This document shows, piece after piece, positions 1-14,136 of a stretch of 64,000 nucleotides of DNA; positions within the stretch are counted from its first letter, which is position 1; each line of letters begins with the position of its first letter. The notes beneath the pieces are model-generated. The model did not search any database. It was given only the letters and a program-made list of their open reading frames with translations, and had not been told where the DNA came from. The position numbers and the translations under genes are program-made. Origin of the DNA: Penium margaritaceum (Eukaryota; Streptophyta; Zygnematophyceae; Desmidiales; Peniaceae); the NCBI GenBank assembly GCA_023375785.1, contig SZWC01004883.1:57428-121427 (forward strand). The letters run 5' to 3'.

Positions 1-105
1 AAGGATCCGCGGTTCCACGGATCGGATCCCGCGGAAAGAACCGGATCCGCGGATGGATCCGAGATCCGAGAACCGTGAGTAGGATCCGCGGATCCGTGGA
101 TTTGG
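1..105. repeat. GGATCCGCGG-rich short repeat patch
   Basis: The motif GGATCCGCGG, or the close form GGATCCCGCGG, occurs about four times in the first 100 bases, with several further GGATC/GATCC half-motifs between. Spacing is irregular. It may be the end of another tandem array that continues to the left of the window. No coding signal is visible. Confidence 0.5.
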
Positions 106-2589
106 TGTGCACCCTTAATCATGTGCAAGTGTGCACACACTCAGGTGCATGCATGCAAACACTCATGGACATTCGTGCACTCAATCATACGCATACGTGC
201 ACAACTCCATGTGCATATGCGCAAACACTCATTTGCATGCGTGCACATTTTCACGTGCATGCGTGCACAAACTGATTTGGATGCGTGCACACGCTCATGT
301 GCACCCGTGCACGCACCCATGTGCATGCGTGCACACACTCATGTGCATTCGTGCACACACTCATGTGCATGCGTACACACACTCATGTGCATGGGTGCAC
401 ACACTCATGTGCATGGGTGCACACACTCATGTGCATGCGTGCACACACACATGTGCATGCGTACAAATACTCATGTACATGCGTGTACACACTCATGTGC
501 ATGCGTGCAAACAGTCATGTGCATGCCTGCACACACTCATGTGCATGCGTGCACACAATCATGTGCATGCAGGCACACACTCATGTGCATGAGTGCACAC
601 ATTCATGTACATGTGTGCACACGCTCATTTGTATGCGGGAACACACTCATGTGCATGCGTATGTATGCTCTTGTGCATGTGTGTACACACTCATGTGCAT
701 GCGTGCACCCACTCATGCGCATGCGTTCACACACTCATGTGGATGCGTGCACACGCTCACATACATGCATTCACGTACTCATGTGCATGCATGAACACAC
801 TCATGTGCATACGTACACACGCTCATGTGCATGCGTGCACATACTCATGTGCATGTGAGCACACACTCATGTGCATGCATGTACACAGTCATGTGCATGT
901 GTGCATGCACCATGTGCATTCCACCACACGCTCATGTACATCCGTGGACATACTCATGTGCATGCGTGCACACACTCATGTTCATGTGTGCAAACACTCC
1001 TGCATGCATGCACACACTCATGTGCATGTGTGCACACACTCATGTGCATGCGTGCACACACTCATGTGCATGCGTACACATGCTCATGTGCATGCTTGTA
1101 CACATTCATGTGGATGCGTGCAAACAGTCATGTGCATGCCTGCACACACTCATGTGCATGCGTGCTCACACTCATGTGCATGCGTGCACACAATCATGTG
1201 CATGCGTGCAGACACTCATGTGCATGAGTGCACACTTTCATGTACATGCGCGCACACGCTCATTTGGATACGTGAACACACTCATGTGCATGTGTATGTA
1301 TGCTCATGTGCATGTGTGCACACACTCATGTGCATCCGTGCATACACTCATGTGCATGCGTTCACACACTCATGTGGATGCCTGCACACGCTCAAGTGCA
1401 TGCGAGCACGCACTAATGTGCATGCATGCACACACTCATGTGCATATGTGCACACACTCATGTACATGTGTGCATATACTCATGTGCATGTGAGCACACA
1501 CTCATGTGCATGCATGCACACAATCATGTGCATGCGTGAATACACTCATGTGCATGCGTACATACACCATGTGCATTCCTGCACATGCTCATGTGCATGC
1601 GTGCACACACTCATGTCCATCATGCATACACTCATTTGCATACAACCACACACTCATGTCCATGCCTGCACACACTCATGTGCATGTTTGCACACAATCA
1701 TGTGCATGTGTGCACACACTTATGTGCATACATACAAACACTCATGGGCATGCATGCACACACTAATCCGCATACGTGCACACACTCATGTGCATATGTG
1801 AAAACACTTCAAGTGCATGTGTGCGCACACTCATGTGCATGCCTGCACACACTCATGTGCATGCGTGCACACGCTCCTGTACATTCGTGCATGCACTCAT
1901 GTGCATGTGGGCACACACTCATGTGCATGCGTGAACACACTCATGTGCATGTGTGCACACAATCATGTACATGCGTGCACAAAATCCTCTGCATGCGTGC
2001 ACACACTCATGTGTATGCATGCACACACACATGTGCATGCCTGCAGACACTCATGTGCATGTGTGCACACACTCATGTGCATCAGTGCAACCACTCATGT
2101 GCATGCAGGCACACACTGATCTGCATGCATGCACACACTCATGCTCATGTGTGCAAACACTCGACATGAATGCACACACTCATGTGCATGGGTGCACACT
2201 CTTTGCATGCATTCACATAGTAATGTGCATGTGTGCACACACTCATGTGCATGTGTACACACACTCATGTGCATGCTTGCACACACTCATCAGCATGCGT
2301 GCACACACTCATGTGCATGCATGCACCCACTCATGTGCATGAGTGGACACACTCATGTGCATGCGTGCAGACACTCAAGTGCTTACGTGCACAAACTCAT
2401 GTGCATGCGTGCACACACTCATGTGCATATGCGTACACAATCATGTGCATTTGTGCAACCACTCATGTGCATGCATGCACATCCTCATGTGCATACGTGC
2501 GCACACTCATGTGCGTGTCTGCACACACTCATGTGCATGCATACACACACTCATGTGCATGCGTGCAATGACTCATCTGCATGCGTGTA

Positions 2590-3472
2590 TGTCCGTATGC
2601 ACATGAGGTATGGACGTATGTACATGAGTATGTGCACGCATGCACATGAGTGTGTGCACGCATGCATATGAGTGTGTGCACGCATGGACATGAGTGTATG
2701 CACACATGAACATGTCTGTGTGCACACAACCACATGAGTGTGTGCATAGATGCACATGAGTGTGTGCTGGTACGCACATAAGCGTGTGCACGCATGCACT
2801 TGAGTGTGTGCACCTATGCACATGAGTGTGTGCTCGCATTGACATGAGTGTGTGCACGCATGCACAAGAGTGTGTGCATGCATGCACATGAGTGTGTGCT
2901 CGCATGCACATGAGTATGTGCACGCTTGCACACGATTGTGTGCACGCATGCACATGAGCGTGCAAACGCATGCACATGAGTGTGTGTACACATGCAAATT
3001 AGTGTGTGCACGCATGCACATGAGTGTGTGCACGCATGAAAATGACTGTGTGGACACATGCACATGTGTGTGTGCATGCAAGCACATGACTGTGTCCATG
3101 CATGGACTTGAGTGTGTACACGTATGAACAAGAGTGTGTACAGGCATGCACATGAGTGTTTGCACACATGCACATGAGTGTGTGCACTCATGCACATACG
3201 TGTGTGTATGCATGCACATGAGTGTGTCCATTCATGCACATGAGTGTGAGCTCGCATGGTTATGAGTGTTTGCACGTATGCACAATAGAGTGTACACGCA
3301 TGCACATGAGTGATTGCATGCATGGACATGAGTGTGCGCACGCATGCACATGAATGTGTGCACGCATGCGCATGAGTGTATACACGCATGCTCATTAGTG
3401 TTTGGATGCATGCACATGAGTGTAGAGGCATGCACATGAGTGTGTGCATGCATGCACATGAGTGTGTGCACG
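2590..3472 (-). repeat. Inverted block of the 22-bp array
   Basis: Here the repeat is read as AGTGTGTGCACGCATGCACA then TG, the reverse complement of the main unit, for about 880 bp (about 40 units). The flanking array on both sides is in the plus orientation. The same 16-mer CATCTGCATGCGTGTA lies in plus orientation at both borders (2,574-2,589 and 3,473-3,488). Long minus-strand reading frames are confined to this block, as expected when the stop-free strand is flipped. Confidence 0.93.
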
Positions 3473-6400
3473 CATCTGCATGCGTGTACACACTCATATG
3501 AATGCGTGCACATACTCATGTGAAAGTGTGCACACCCTCATGTGCATGCGTGCATACACTCATGTACATGCCTGCACACGCTCATGTGTATGCGTGCACA
3601 CACCCATGTGCATCGCACACATGCTCATGTGCATGCCTGCAAACACTCATGTGCATGCGTGCACAAACTCAAGTGCATGCGTGTAACACTCAAGTGCATG
3701 CATGTACACACTCATGAGCATGCGTGCGCACACTCTTGTGCACAGGTGCACACACTCATGTGCATGTGTGTACATACTCATGTGCATGCGAGCACACACT
3801 CATGTGCATGCATCCACACACTCTTGTGCATGCATGCACACACTTATGTGGATGCGTGCACTTACTCATGTACATGCGTGCATACATTTAGGTGCATGTG
3901 TACACACACTCATGTGCATGCGTGCACACACTCATGTGCATGCGTGCACATACTCATGTGCATATGTGCACACACTCATGTGCATACGTGCATACACTCA
4001 TGTGCATGCGTGCATACATTCATGTGCATGCGTGCACACACTCATGTGCATGCGTACACAAACGCAAGTGCATGAATGGACACACTCATGTCAGGGCATA
4101 CACACACTCTTGTGCATGCGTGTATGCACTAATGTGCATACATGCACACACTCATGTGTATACATGCACACACTCATGTGCATGCGTGTACACACTCATG
4201 TGCATGCGTGCACACACTCAAGTGCATACGTGTACACAATCATGCGCATGCGTGCACACAATCATGTGCATGCGTGCACACATAGCTGTGCATGCATGCA
4301 AACACTCATGTGCATGCATGCAAACACTCATGTACATGTATGGACACACTCATGTGCATGTGTGTACACACTCATGTGTATGCGTACACATGCTTATGTA
4401 TTAGCGTACACACACTCATGTGCAAGCGTGCACATGCTCATGTCTATGTGTGCACACACTCATGCGCATGCCTTCACATGCTTGTGTGCATGCATGCACA
4501 CACTCATGTCCATGCGTGCCCACACACATGTGCATGCATGCATACACTTATGTGCATACGTGCACACATCCATGTGCATGCGTACAGACACTTATGTGCA
4601 TGCGTGCACACACTCATGTCCATGCATGCACACACTCATGTGTATACGTGCACACACTCATGTGCATGCTTGCACACACTCATGTCTATACGTGCACATA
4701 CTCATGTGCATGCAAGCACACACTCATGTGTATGCGCACACACACTCTTTTGCATGCAGAAACACACTCATGTGTATGCATCAACATACTCATGTGAATG
4801 TATGCACACACTCATTTTCCATGCAAAGATAGATTCATGTGCATGCATGCACACACTCATGTGTGTGCATGTACACACTCATGTGCATTCGTGCACACAC
4901 TCATGTGCATGCATGTACACACTCATGTGTATGCAGGCACACACTCATGTCCATGCTTCCACACACTCATATGTATGCATGCACACACTCATTTGCATGC
5001 GTTAACACACTCATGTGCATGTGTATACACACTCATGTGCATGCTTGCACACATTCATATGCACATGTGCACATACTCTTGTGCATGCGTGCCACACTCA
5101 TATGCATGCGTGCACGCACTCATGTGCATGCATGCACACACACATGTGCATGCGTGTACACACTCATGTGCAAACGTGAAGACACTCATGTGGGTGCATG
5201 GAGAAACTCACGTGCATGCATGCATACACTCATGTGCATGCGTGCACACACTCATGAACTTGCATGCACACACTCATGTGCATGCGTGCACACACTCATG
5301 TGCATGCGTACACATGCTCATGTGCATGCATGCACACACTCATGTGCATGCATGCACACACTCATGTGCATGCATGCACACACTCATGTGCATGCATGCA
5401 CACACTCATGTGCATGCGTGCACACACTATTGTGCATACGTGCACACACACATGTGCAAACGTACATGCACTCATGTGCATGGCTGCACAAACCCATGTG
5501 CATTTGTGCACACATTCATGTGCATGCTTGCACACAGTCATGTGCATGTGTGCAAACATTCATGTGGATACGTACACACACTCATGCCCATACGTGCAAA
5601 CACTCATGTGCATGCGTGCATACACTCATGTGCATGCATGCACACACTCATGTGCATGCGTGCACACACTCAGGTGCATGCATGCACACACTTATGTCCA
5701 TGCGTGCACACACTTATGTGCATGCATGCACGCAGTCATGTGCATGCATGCGCACAATCATGAGTATACGTGCACACACTCATGTGGATGCGTGCACACA
5801 CTCATGTGCATACGTGCACACACTCATGTGCATGCATGCACACACTCATGTGTATGCGTGCACACACTCATGTGCATGCGTGCACACACTCATGTGCATG
5901 CGTGCACACACTCATGTGCATGTGTGCACACACTCATGTGCATGCGTGCACACACTCATGTGCATGCATGCACACAATGATGTAAATGCATACACATACT
6001 CATGCAAAAATGGACAAACTCATGTGCATGCATACACATACCCATGTGCATGCATGCACATACTCATGCGCATACGTGCACACACTCATGTGCATACATG
6101 CACACACTCATGTGCATGCATGTACACACTCATGTACATGCGTGCACACACTCATGTGCATACGTGCACTCACTCATGTGGATGGGTACACACGCTCTTG
6201 TTTATGAGTGCACACACTCATGTGCATGTGTGCACACACTAATGCGCATACTTGCACACACTGATGTGCATACATGCATACACTCATGTGCATGTGTGTG
6301 CACACTCATGTGCATGCATGCATACATTCATGTGCATACATGCACACAGTCATGTGCATGCATGCACACACTCATGTGCATGCCTACACACACTTATGAG

Positions 6401-9400
6401 CATGCGTGCACACACTCATGAACATGTATGCACACACGCATGTGCATGTATGCAAACACTCGTGTGCATGCCTACACATGCTTGTGTATTAGCGTGCACA
6501 AACTCATGTGCATGCGTGCACACACTCATGTGCATGCGTGCACCTGCTCATGTGCATGCATGCACATGCTCATGTGCATGCGTGCACACACTCATGTGAA
6601 TACCTACACATTCTTATCTGCATGCATGCACACACTAATGTCCATGCCTGCACACACTCCTGTGCATGTATGCACACACTCATTTGCATGCCTACACACA
6701 CCCATGTGCATGCGTACACACACTTATGTGCATGTTTGCACACATTTATGTCCATGCGTGCACATACTCATGTGCATGCAAGCACACAATCATGTGCATA
6801 TGTGTACACACTCATGTGCATGTCTACACACACTCATGTCCATGCGTGCACATACTGATGTGCATGCGAACACACATTCATGAGCATCCGTGCACACACT
6901 CATTCACATGCGTGCACATGCTCATTTGCATGTGTGCACACACTCATGCGCATGCCTACACATGCTCATGTGCATGCATGCACACACTCATGTCAATGCG
7001 TGCACACACACAGGTGCATGCATGCACACACTCATGCGCATGCGTGCACACATCCATGTGCATGCGTACACATACTTATGTGCATGTGTGCACACACTCA
7101 TGTCCATGCGTGCACACACTCATGTGCATATTTGCACACACTCATGTGCATGCTTGCACAGACTCATGTCCATACGTGCACATTCGCATGTGCATGCGAG
7201 CACACACTCATGTGTATGCGTGCACATACTCTTTTGCATGTGGGCACACACTCATGTCCATGCATCAACATACCCATGTCAATGCATGCACACACTCATT
7301 TGCCATGCAAAGATAGATTCATGTCCATGCATGCACACACTCATGTGCATGCGTGTACACACTCATGTGCATTCGTGCACACACTCATGTGCATGCGGGC
7401 ACACTCTCATGTCCATATTTGCACACACTCATGTGTGTGCGTGCACACACTCATGTGCATGCGTTTACACACTCATGTGCATGTGTATTCACACTTGTGT
7501 GCATGCGTGCTTACACTCATGTACACATCTGCACACTCTCCTGTGCATGCGTGTACACACTCATATGCGTGCGTGCACGCACTCATGTGCATGCATGCAT
7601 AAACTCATGAGCATGCTTGTACACACTCATGTGCAAACGTGCACACACTCATGTGGATGCATGGACGCACTCATGTGCATGCATGCATACACTCATGTGC
7701 ATGCGTGCACACACTCATGTACATGCATGCACACGTTTATGTGCATGCGTGCACTCACTCATGTGCATGCGTACACATGCTCATGTGCATGCATGCACAC
7801 ACTCATGTGCTTGCATGCACACACTCATGTGTATGCATACACAAACGATTGCGCATACGTGCACACAGACATGTGCATACGTACATACACTCATGTGCAT
7901 AGTTGCACAAACCCATGGTATGTGTGCACACGGTCATGTGCATGCTTGCACACTCTCATGTGCATGCGTGCAAACATTCATGTGCATGCGTGCACACACT
8001 CATGCGTATACATGCACACACTCATGTGCATGCGTGCATACACTCATGTGCATGCGTGCACACACTCATGTGCATGCGTGCACACACTCAGGTGCATGCA
8101 TGCACACACTTATGTGCATGCGTGCACACACTCGTGTGCATGCATGCACGCAGTCAATTGCATGCTAGACACAATCATGAGCATACGTGCATACACTCAT
8201 GTGGATGCATGCACACACTCATGTGCATGCGTGCACACACTCATGTGCATGCATGCACACACTCATGTGTATGCGTGCACACACTCATGTGCATACGTGC
8301 ACACACTCATGTGCATGTGTGCACACACTCATGTGCATGCGTGCACACACTCATGTGCATGCGTGGACAAAATGATGTGAATGCGTACACATACTCAAAT
8401 GCATAAATGGTATAACTCATGTGCATGCATACACATACTCATGTGCATGCATGCATACACTCAGGTGCATGCGTGCGTACACTCATTTGCATACGTGCAC
8501 ACACTCATGTGCATGCACGTACACACTCATATGTATGTATGCACACACTCATGTGCATGCGTGCACACACTCATATGCATGCGTGTACACACTCATGTGC
8601 ATGCGTGTACACAATCATGTGCATACGTCAACACACTCATGCGCATATGTGCACACACTCATGTGCATACATGCACACACTCTTGTGCATGCGTGTACAC
8701 ACTCATGTGCATGCGTGCACACACTCATGTGCATACGTGCACACACTCATGTGCATGTGTGCACACACTCATGTGCATGTGTGCATATTCTCATGTGCAT
8801 GCATGCACAGACTCAAGTGCATGAATGGACGCAGTCATGTGTTAGCATGCTCACACTCATGTGCATGAGTGCACACACTTCTGCGCATATTTGCACACAC
8901 TCATGTGCATGCGTGTGCACACTTATGAGCATGCGTGCATACACTCATGTGCATACATGCACACACTCATGTGCATGCGTGCACACACTCATGTGCATGC
9001 GTGCACACACTCATGCGCATGCGTGCACACACTCATGTGCATGTCTGCACACACTCATGAACATGTATGCACACACTCATGTGGATGCGTATAAACACTC
9101 ATGTGCATGCGTACACATGCTTGTGTATTAGCGTGCACAGACTCATGTGCATGCGTGCACACACTCATGTGCATACGTGCACCTGCTTATGTGCATGCGT
9201 GCACATGCTCATGTGGATGCGTGCACACACACATGTGCATGCCTACACATGCTTATGAGCATGCATGCACACACTAATGTCCATGCGTACACACACTCAT
9301 GTGCATGTATGCACACACTCATGTGCATGCGTGTTCACACCCATGTGCATGCGTGCACACACTTATGAGCATGTTTGCACACATTCATGTCCATGCGTGC

Positions 9401-9937
9401 ACATACTCATGTGCATGCGAGCAGACAATCATGTGCATGTGTGTACAGACTCATGTGCATGCGTACACACACTCATGTCCATGCGTGCACAAATTCATGT
9501 GCATGCGAGCACACACTCATGTGCATACGTGCACACACTCATTTGCATGTATGGAGACACTCATGTGAATGCAAGCACACACTCATGTGCCATGCAAAGA
9601 TAGACTCATGTGCATGCATGCACACATTCATGTGCATGCATGCACAGAATGATGTGCATGCGTGCACACACTGATGTACATGTGAGCACACACTCATGTC
9701 CAAGCATGCACACACTCCTGTGTATGCGTGCACACACTCATGTGCATGCGTTCACTCACTCATGTGCATGCGTGTACACATTCATGTGCATCTGTGCACA
9801 CACTCATGTGCATGCGTGCACACACTCATATGCATGCGTGCACACACTCATGTGCATGCACGGACACACTGATGTACATGTAAGCACACACTCATGTACA
9901 TGCGTGCACACACTCATGTGCACGCCTGCACACACTC

Positions 9938-12900
9938 ATGGACATGCGTGCACACACTCATGTGCATGCATGTAATGACTCATGTGCATGCGTGCACACA
10001 TTATTGTGCATACATGCACACACTCATGTGCATATGTAGATGCGGTCATGTGCATGGCCGCAAAAACTCATGTGCATGTGTGCACAGAGTGATGTGCATA
10101 CGTGCACACTCTCATGTGCATGCGTGCATACACTCATGTGCATGTATGTACACACTCATGTGCATGGGTGGACACACTCATGTGCATGTATGCACACACT
10201 CATGTGCATGAGTGCAAATACTCATGTGCATGCGTGTATGTGCATGCAAGCACACACTCATGTACATGCATGCACACGCTCATGTGCATGCATGCAAGCT
10301 CATGTGCATGCGTACACATGCTCATGTGCATGCATGCACACACTCATGTGCTTGCGTGCACACACTCATGTGCATGTGTGCACACACTCATGTGAATACG
10401 TGCTCACACTCATATGCATGCATGCACACACTCATGTGCATAGGTGCACACACTCATGTGCATACGTACATACACTCATGTGCATGGATGCACAAATTCA
10501 TGTGCATGAGTGCACACAATCATGTGCATACGTACACACACTCATGTGTGTGCATGGATACACTCATTTGCATGCGTGGACACACTCATGTGCATGCGTG
10601 CACCCACTCATGTGCATGCATAAACACACTGGTATGCATGCGTGCACACACTTATGTGCATGCGTGCACGCAGTGATGTGCATGTGTGCACAAAATTATG
10701 AGCATATGTGCACACACTCATGTGCATTCGTGCACACACTCATGTGCATGCGTGTAGACACTCATGTGTATCCGTGCACTCTCTCATGTGCATGCGTACA
10801 CACACTCTTGTGGATGTGTGCACACACTCATGTGCATGCGTACACACACTCATGAACCTGTATGCACACTCTCATGTCGGGCGTGTACACACCCATGTGC
10901 ATGCGTACACATGCTTGTGTATAAGCATACACACACTCATGTGCATGCATACACACACTCATATGCATGTGTGCACATGCTCATGTGCATGCGTGCACAC
11001 ACACATGCCCATGCCTACACATGCTTATGTGCATGCATGCACACACTTATGTCCATGCCAGCACGCACTCATGTGCATGCATGCACACACTCATGTGCAT
11101 GCCTGCACACACCCATGTGCATGCGTGCACACAACTATGTGCATGCTTGCACACATTCATGTCCATACGTGCACATATTGATGTGCATGCAAGCACACTT
11201 CATGTCGTGCGTGCCTACACTCTTGTGCATGCGGGCACACACTCATGTACATGCATGGACACATTCATGTGAATGAAAGCACACACTCATGTGCCATGCA
11301 AAAACAGACTCATATGCATGCATGCACACACTCATGTGCATGCATGCACACACTCATGTGCATGCATGCACACACTCATGTGCATGCATGCACACACTCA
11401 TACGCATGCATGCACACCCTCATGTGCATACATACACACACTCATTTGCATGTGTGTACACACTCATGTGCATGCGTGCATACACTCATGTGCATGGGTC
11501 TCCACACTCATGTGCACACATGCACACACGCATGTGCATGCGTGCACACACTCTTGTGCATGCGTGCACACACTCATGTGCATACATACAAACAAACGTG
11601 CATGCGTGAACCCACTCATGTGCATGCGTGCACAGACTCATTTGCATGAATGGACACACTCAAGTGCATGCATGCACACACTCATGTACATACATGCATA
11701 CACTCATGTGCATGCATGTACACACTCATGTGCATGCATGTACACACTTATGTGCAAACGTGCACACATTCATATGCATGCGTGCACACACTCATGTGCA
11801 TGCGTGCACACACTCATGTGCATGCGTGTACACACTAATGTACACGCATGCACACGCTCATGTGTATGCGTGCACATACTTATGTGCATGCGGAAACATG
11901 CTCATATGCATGCATGCACACACTCATGTGCAGGCGTGCACACACTCATGTTCATGCGTGTACACACTCATGTGCATGAGTGCACACACTCTAGTGCATG
12001 CTTGCACAGAGTCACGTGCATGCATGCACATGCTCATGTGTATATATAGACAAACTCATGTGTATGCATGCGCACAGTCATGTGCATGTGTATACACACT
12101 CATATGCATGAGTGCACACACTCATGTGCATACATGCACAAAATCATGTGCATGCATGCACAGACTCTTGTGCATGCGTGCACACACTCATGTGCATGAG
12201 TGTGCACACTCATGTGCATGCGTGCACATACTCATGTGCATGCGTGCACACACTCATGTGCATGAATGGACACACTCATGTGCATGCATGCACACAGTCA
12301 TGTGCATGCGTGCACCCACTAATGCGCATATATGCATTCACTCATGTGCATACATGCACACACTCATGTGCATGCGTATACACACTCATGTGCATGCGTG
12401 CACACACTCATGTGCATACATGAACACACTCATGTGCATGCCTGCACACACTCATGTGCGTGCGTGTACACACTCATGTACATGTACGTACACACTCATG
12501 TGCATGCGTGCACACACTCATGTGCACTCGTACACACACTCATGTGCATGTGCGCACACACTCTTGTGCATGCGTTCACATACTCATGTGCATGTAAGCA
12601 CACACTCATGTGCATGCATGCAAACACTCTTGTGCATGCGTGGACACACTCATGTTCATGTTTGCACACACTCATGTGCATGCGTGCACACACTCAGGTG
12701 CATGCACGCACGCACTCATGTGTTTGCGTGCACACCCTCTTGTGCATGCGGGCACACACTCAAGTGCATGCGTTCACACACTCATGTGCATGCATGTATA
12801 CACATGTGAATGCAAGCACACACTTACGTGCATGTGTGCACACACTCATGTGCATGCGTGCACACATCCATGTGCATGTGTGCAAACACTCATGTGCATG
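9938..12900 (+). repeat. Higher-order block in the array, copy 1
   Basis: A roughly 3-kb run of variant units recurs downstream at a constant offset. Landmarks are CATGGACATGCG (9,938 and 14,137), ACACATGCTTGTGTATAAGC (10,907, with a close variant at 15,182), CCATGCAAAAA (11,294 and 15,569), CATGGGTCT (around 11,497 and 15,772) and CACATGTGAATGCAAG (12,801 and 17,122). Three successive landmarks are exactly 4,275 bp apart. The outer ones drift by a few units. This is segmental duplication inside the array. Confidence 0.75.
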
Positions 12901-14136
12901 CGTGCACACACTTATCTGTAGGCATGCACACACTCATGTGCATGCCTGCACACACTAATGTACATGCATGCAAACGCTCATGTGCATGCATGCACACACT
13001 CATGTGCATGCAGACACATGCTCATGTGCATGCATGCACACACTCATGTGCATGCATGCACACACTCATGTGCATGCGTATACACAATCATATGCATGCA
13101 TACACACACTCATGTGCATACGTGAACAAACTCATGTGATGCGTGCACACACTCTTGTACATGCGTGCACAAACTCATGTGCATGCATGTGCACACGGAT
13201 GTGCATGCGTGCAAACACTCATCTGCATGAATCGATACACTCATGTGCATGCATGCACACACTCATGTGTATGGGTGCACACACTAATGCGCATCCGTGC
13301 ATACATTCATGTGCATACATATACACACTCATGTGCATGTGTATACACACTTATGTGCGTACACACACTCATGTACATACGTGCAAACACTCATATGCAT
13401 GCATGCACACACTCATATGCATGCGTGCACACACTCATGTGCATGCGCGCACAGACTCATATACATGTATGTACACACTCATGTGCACGGTACACACACT
13501 CATGTGCATGCATACACACACTCATGTGCATGCATGCACACACTCAAGTGCATGCATCCACATACTCATGTGCATGTAAGCAGACACTCATGTGCATGCA
13601 TGCACACATTTTTTTGCATGCGTGCACACCCTCATGTTCATGTTTGCACACACTCACGTGCATGCGTACACACACTCACGTGCACGCACACACGCACTCA
13701 TGTGCATTCTTGCACACACTCTTGTGCATGCGTGCACACACTCACGTGCATATATGGACACACTCATGTGTATGCAAGCACACACTCAGGTGCATGCGTG
13801 CATACACTCATGTGCATGCGTGCACACACTCATGTGCATGTGGGTAAACACACATGTGCATGCGTGCACAAACTCATGTGCATGCACGTACACACTCATG
13901 TGTATGCATGCACACACTCATGTGCATGCATGCTCACACTCATGTGCATGCGTGCACACACTTATGTGCATGCGTGCACAAACTCAAATGCATGCCTGCA
14001 CACACTCATGTGCATGCTTGCATCCAGTCATGTGCATGCGTGAACAAACGTACGTGCATAAATGGACACACTCATGTGCATGTATGCACACACTCATGTG
14101 CATGCGTGCATACACTCATGTGTGTGCGTGCACACT

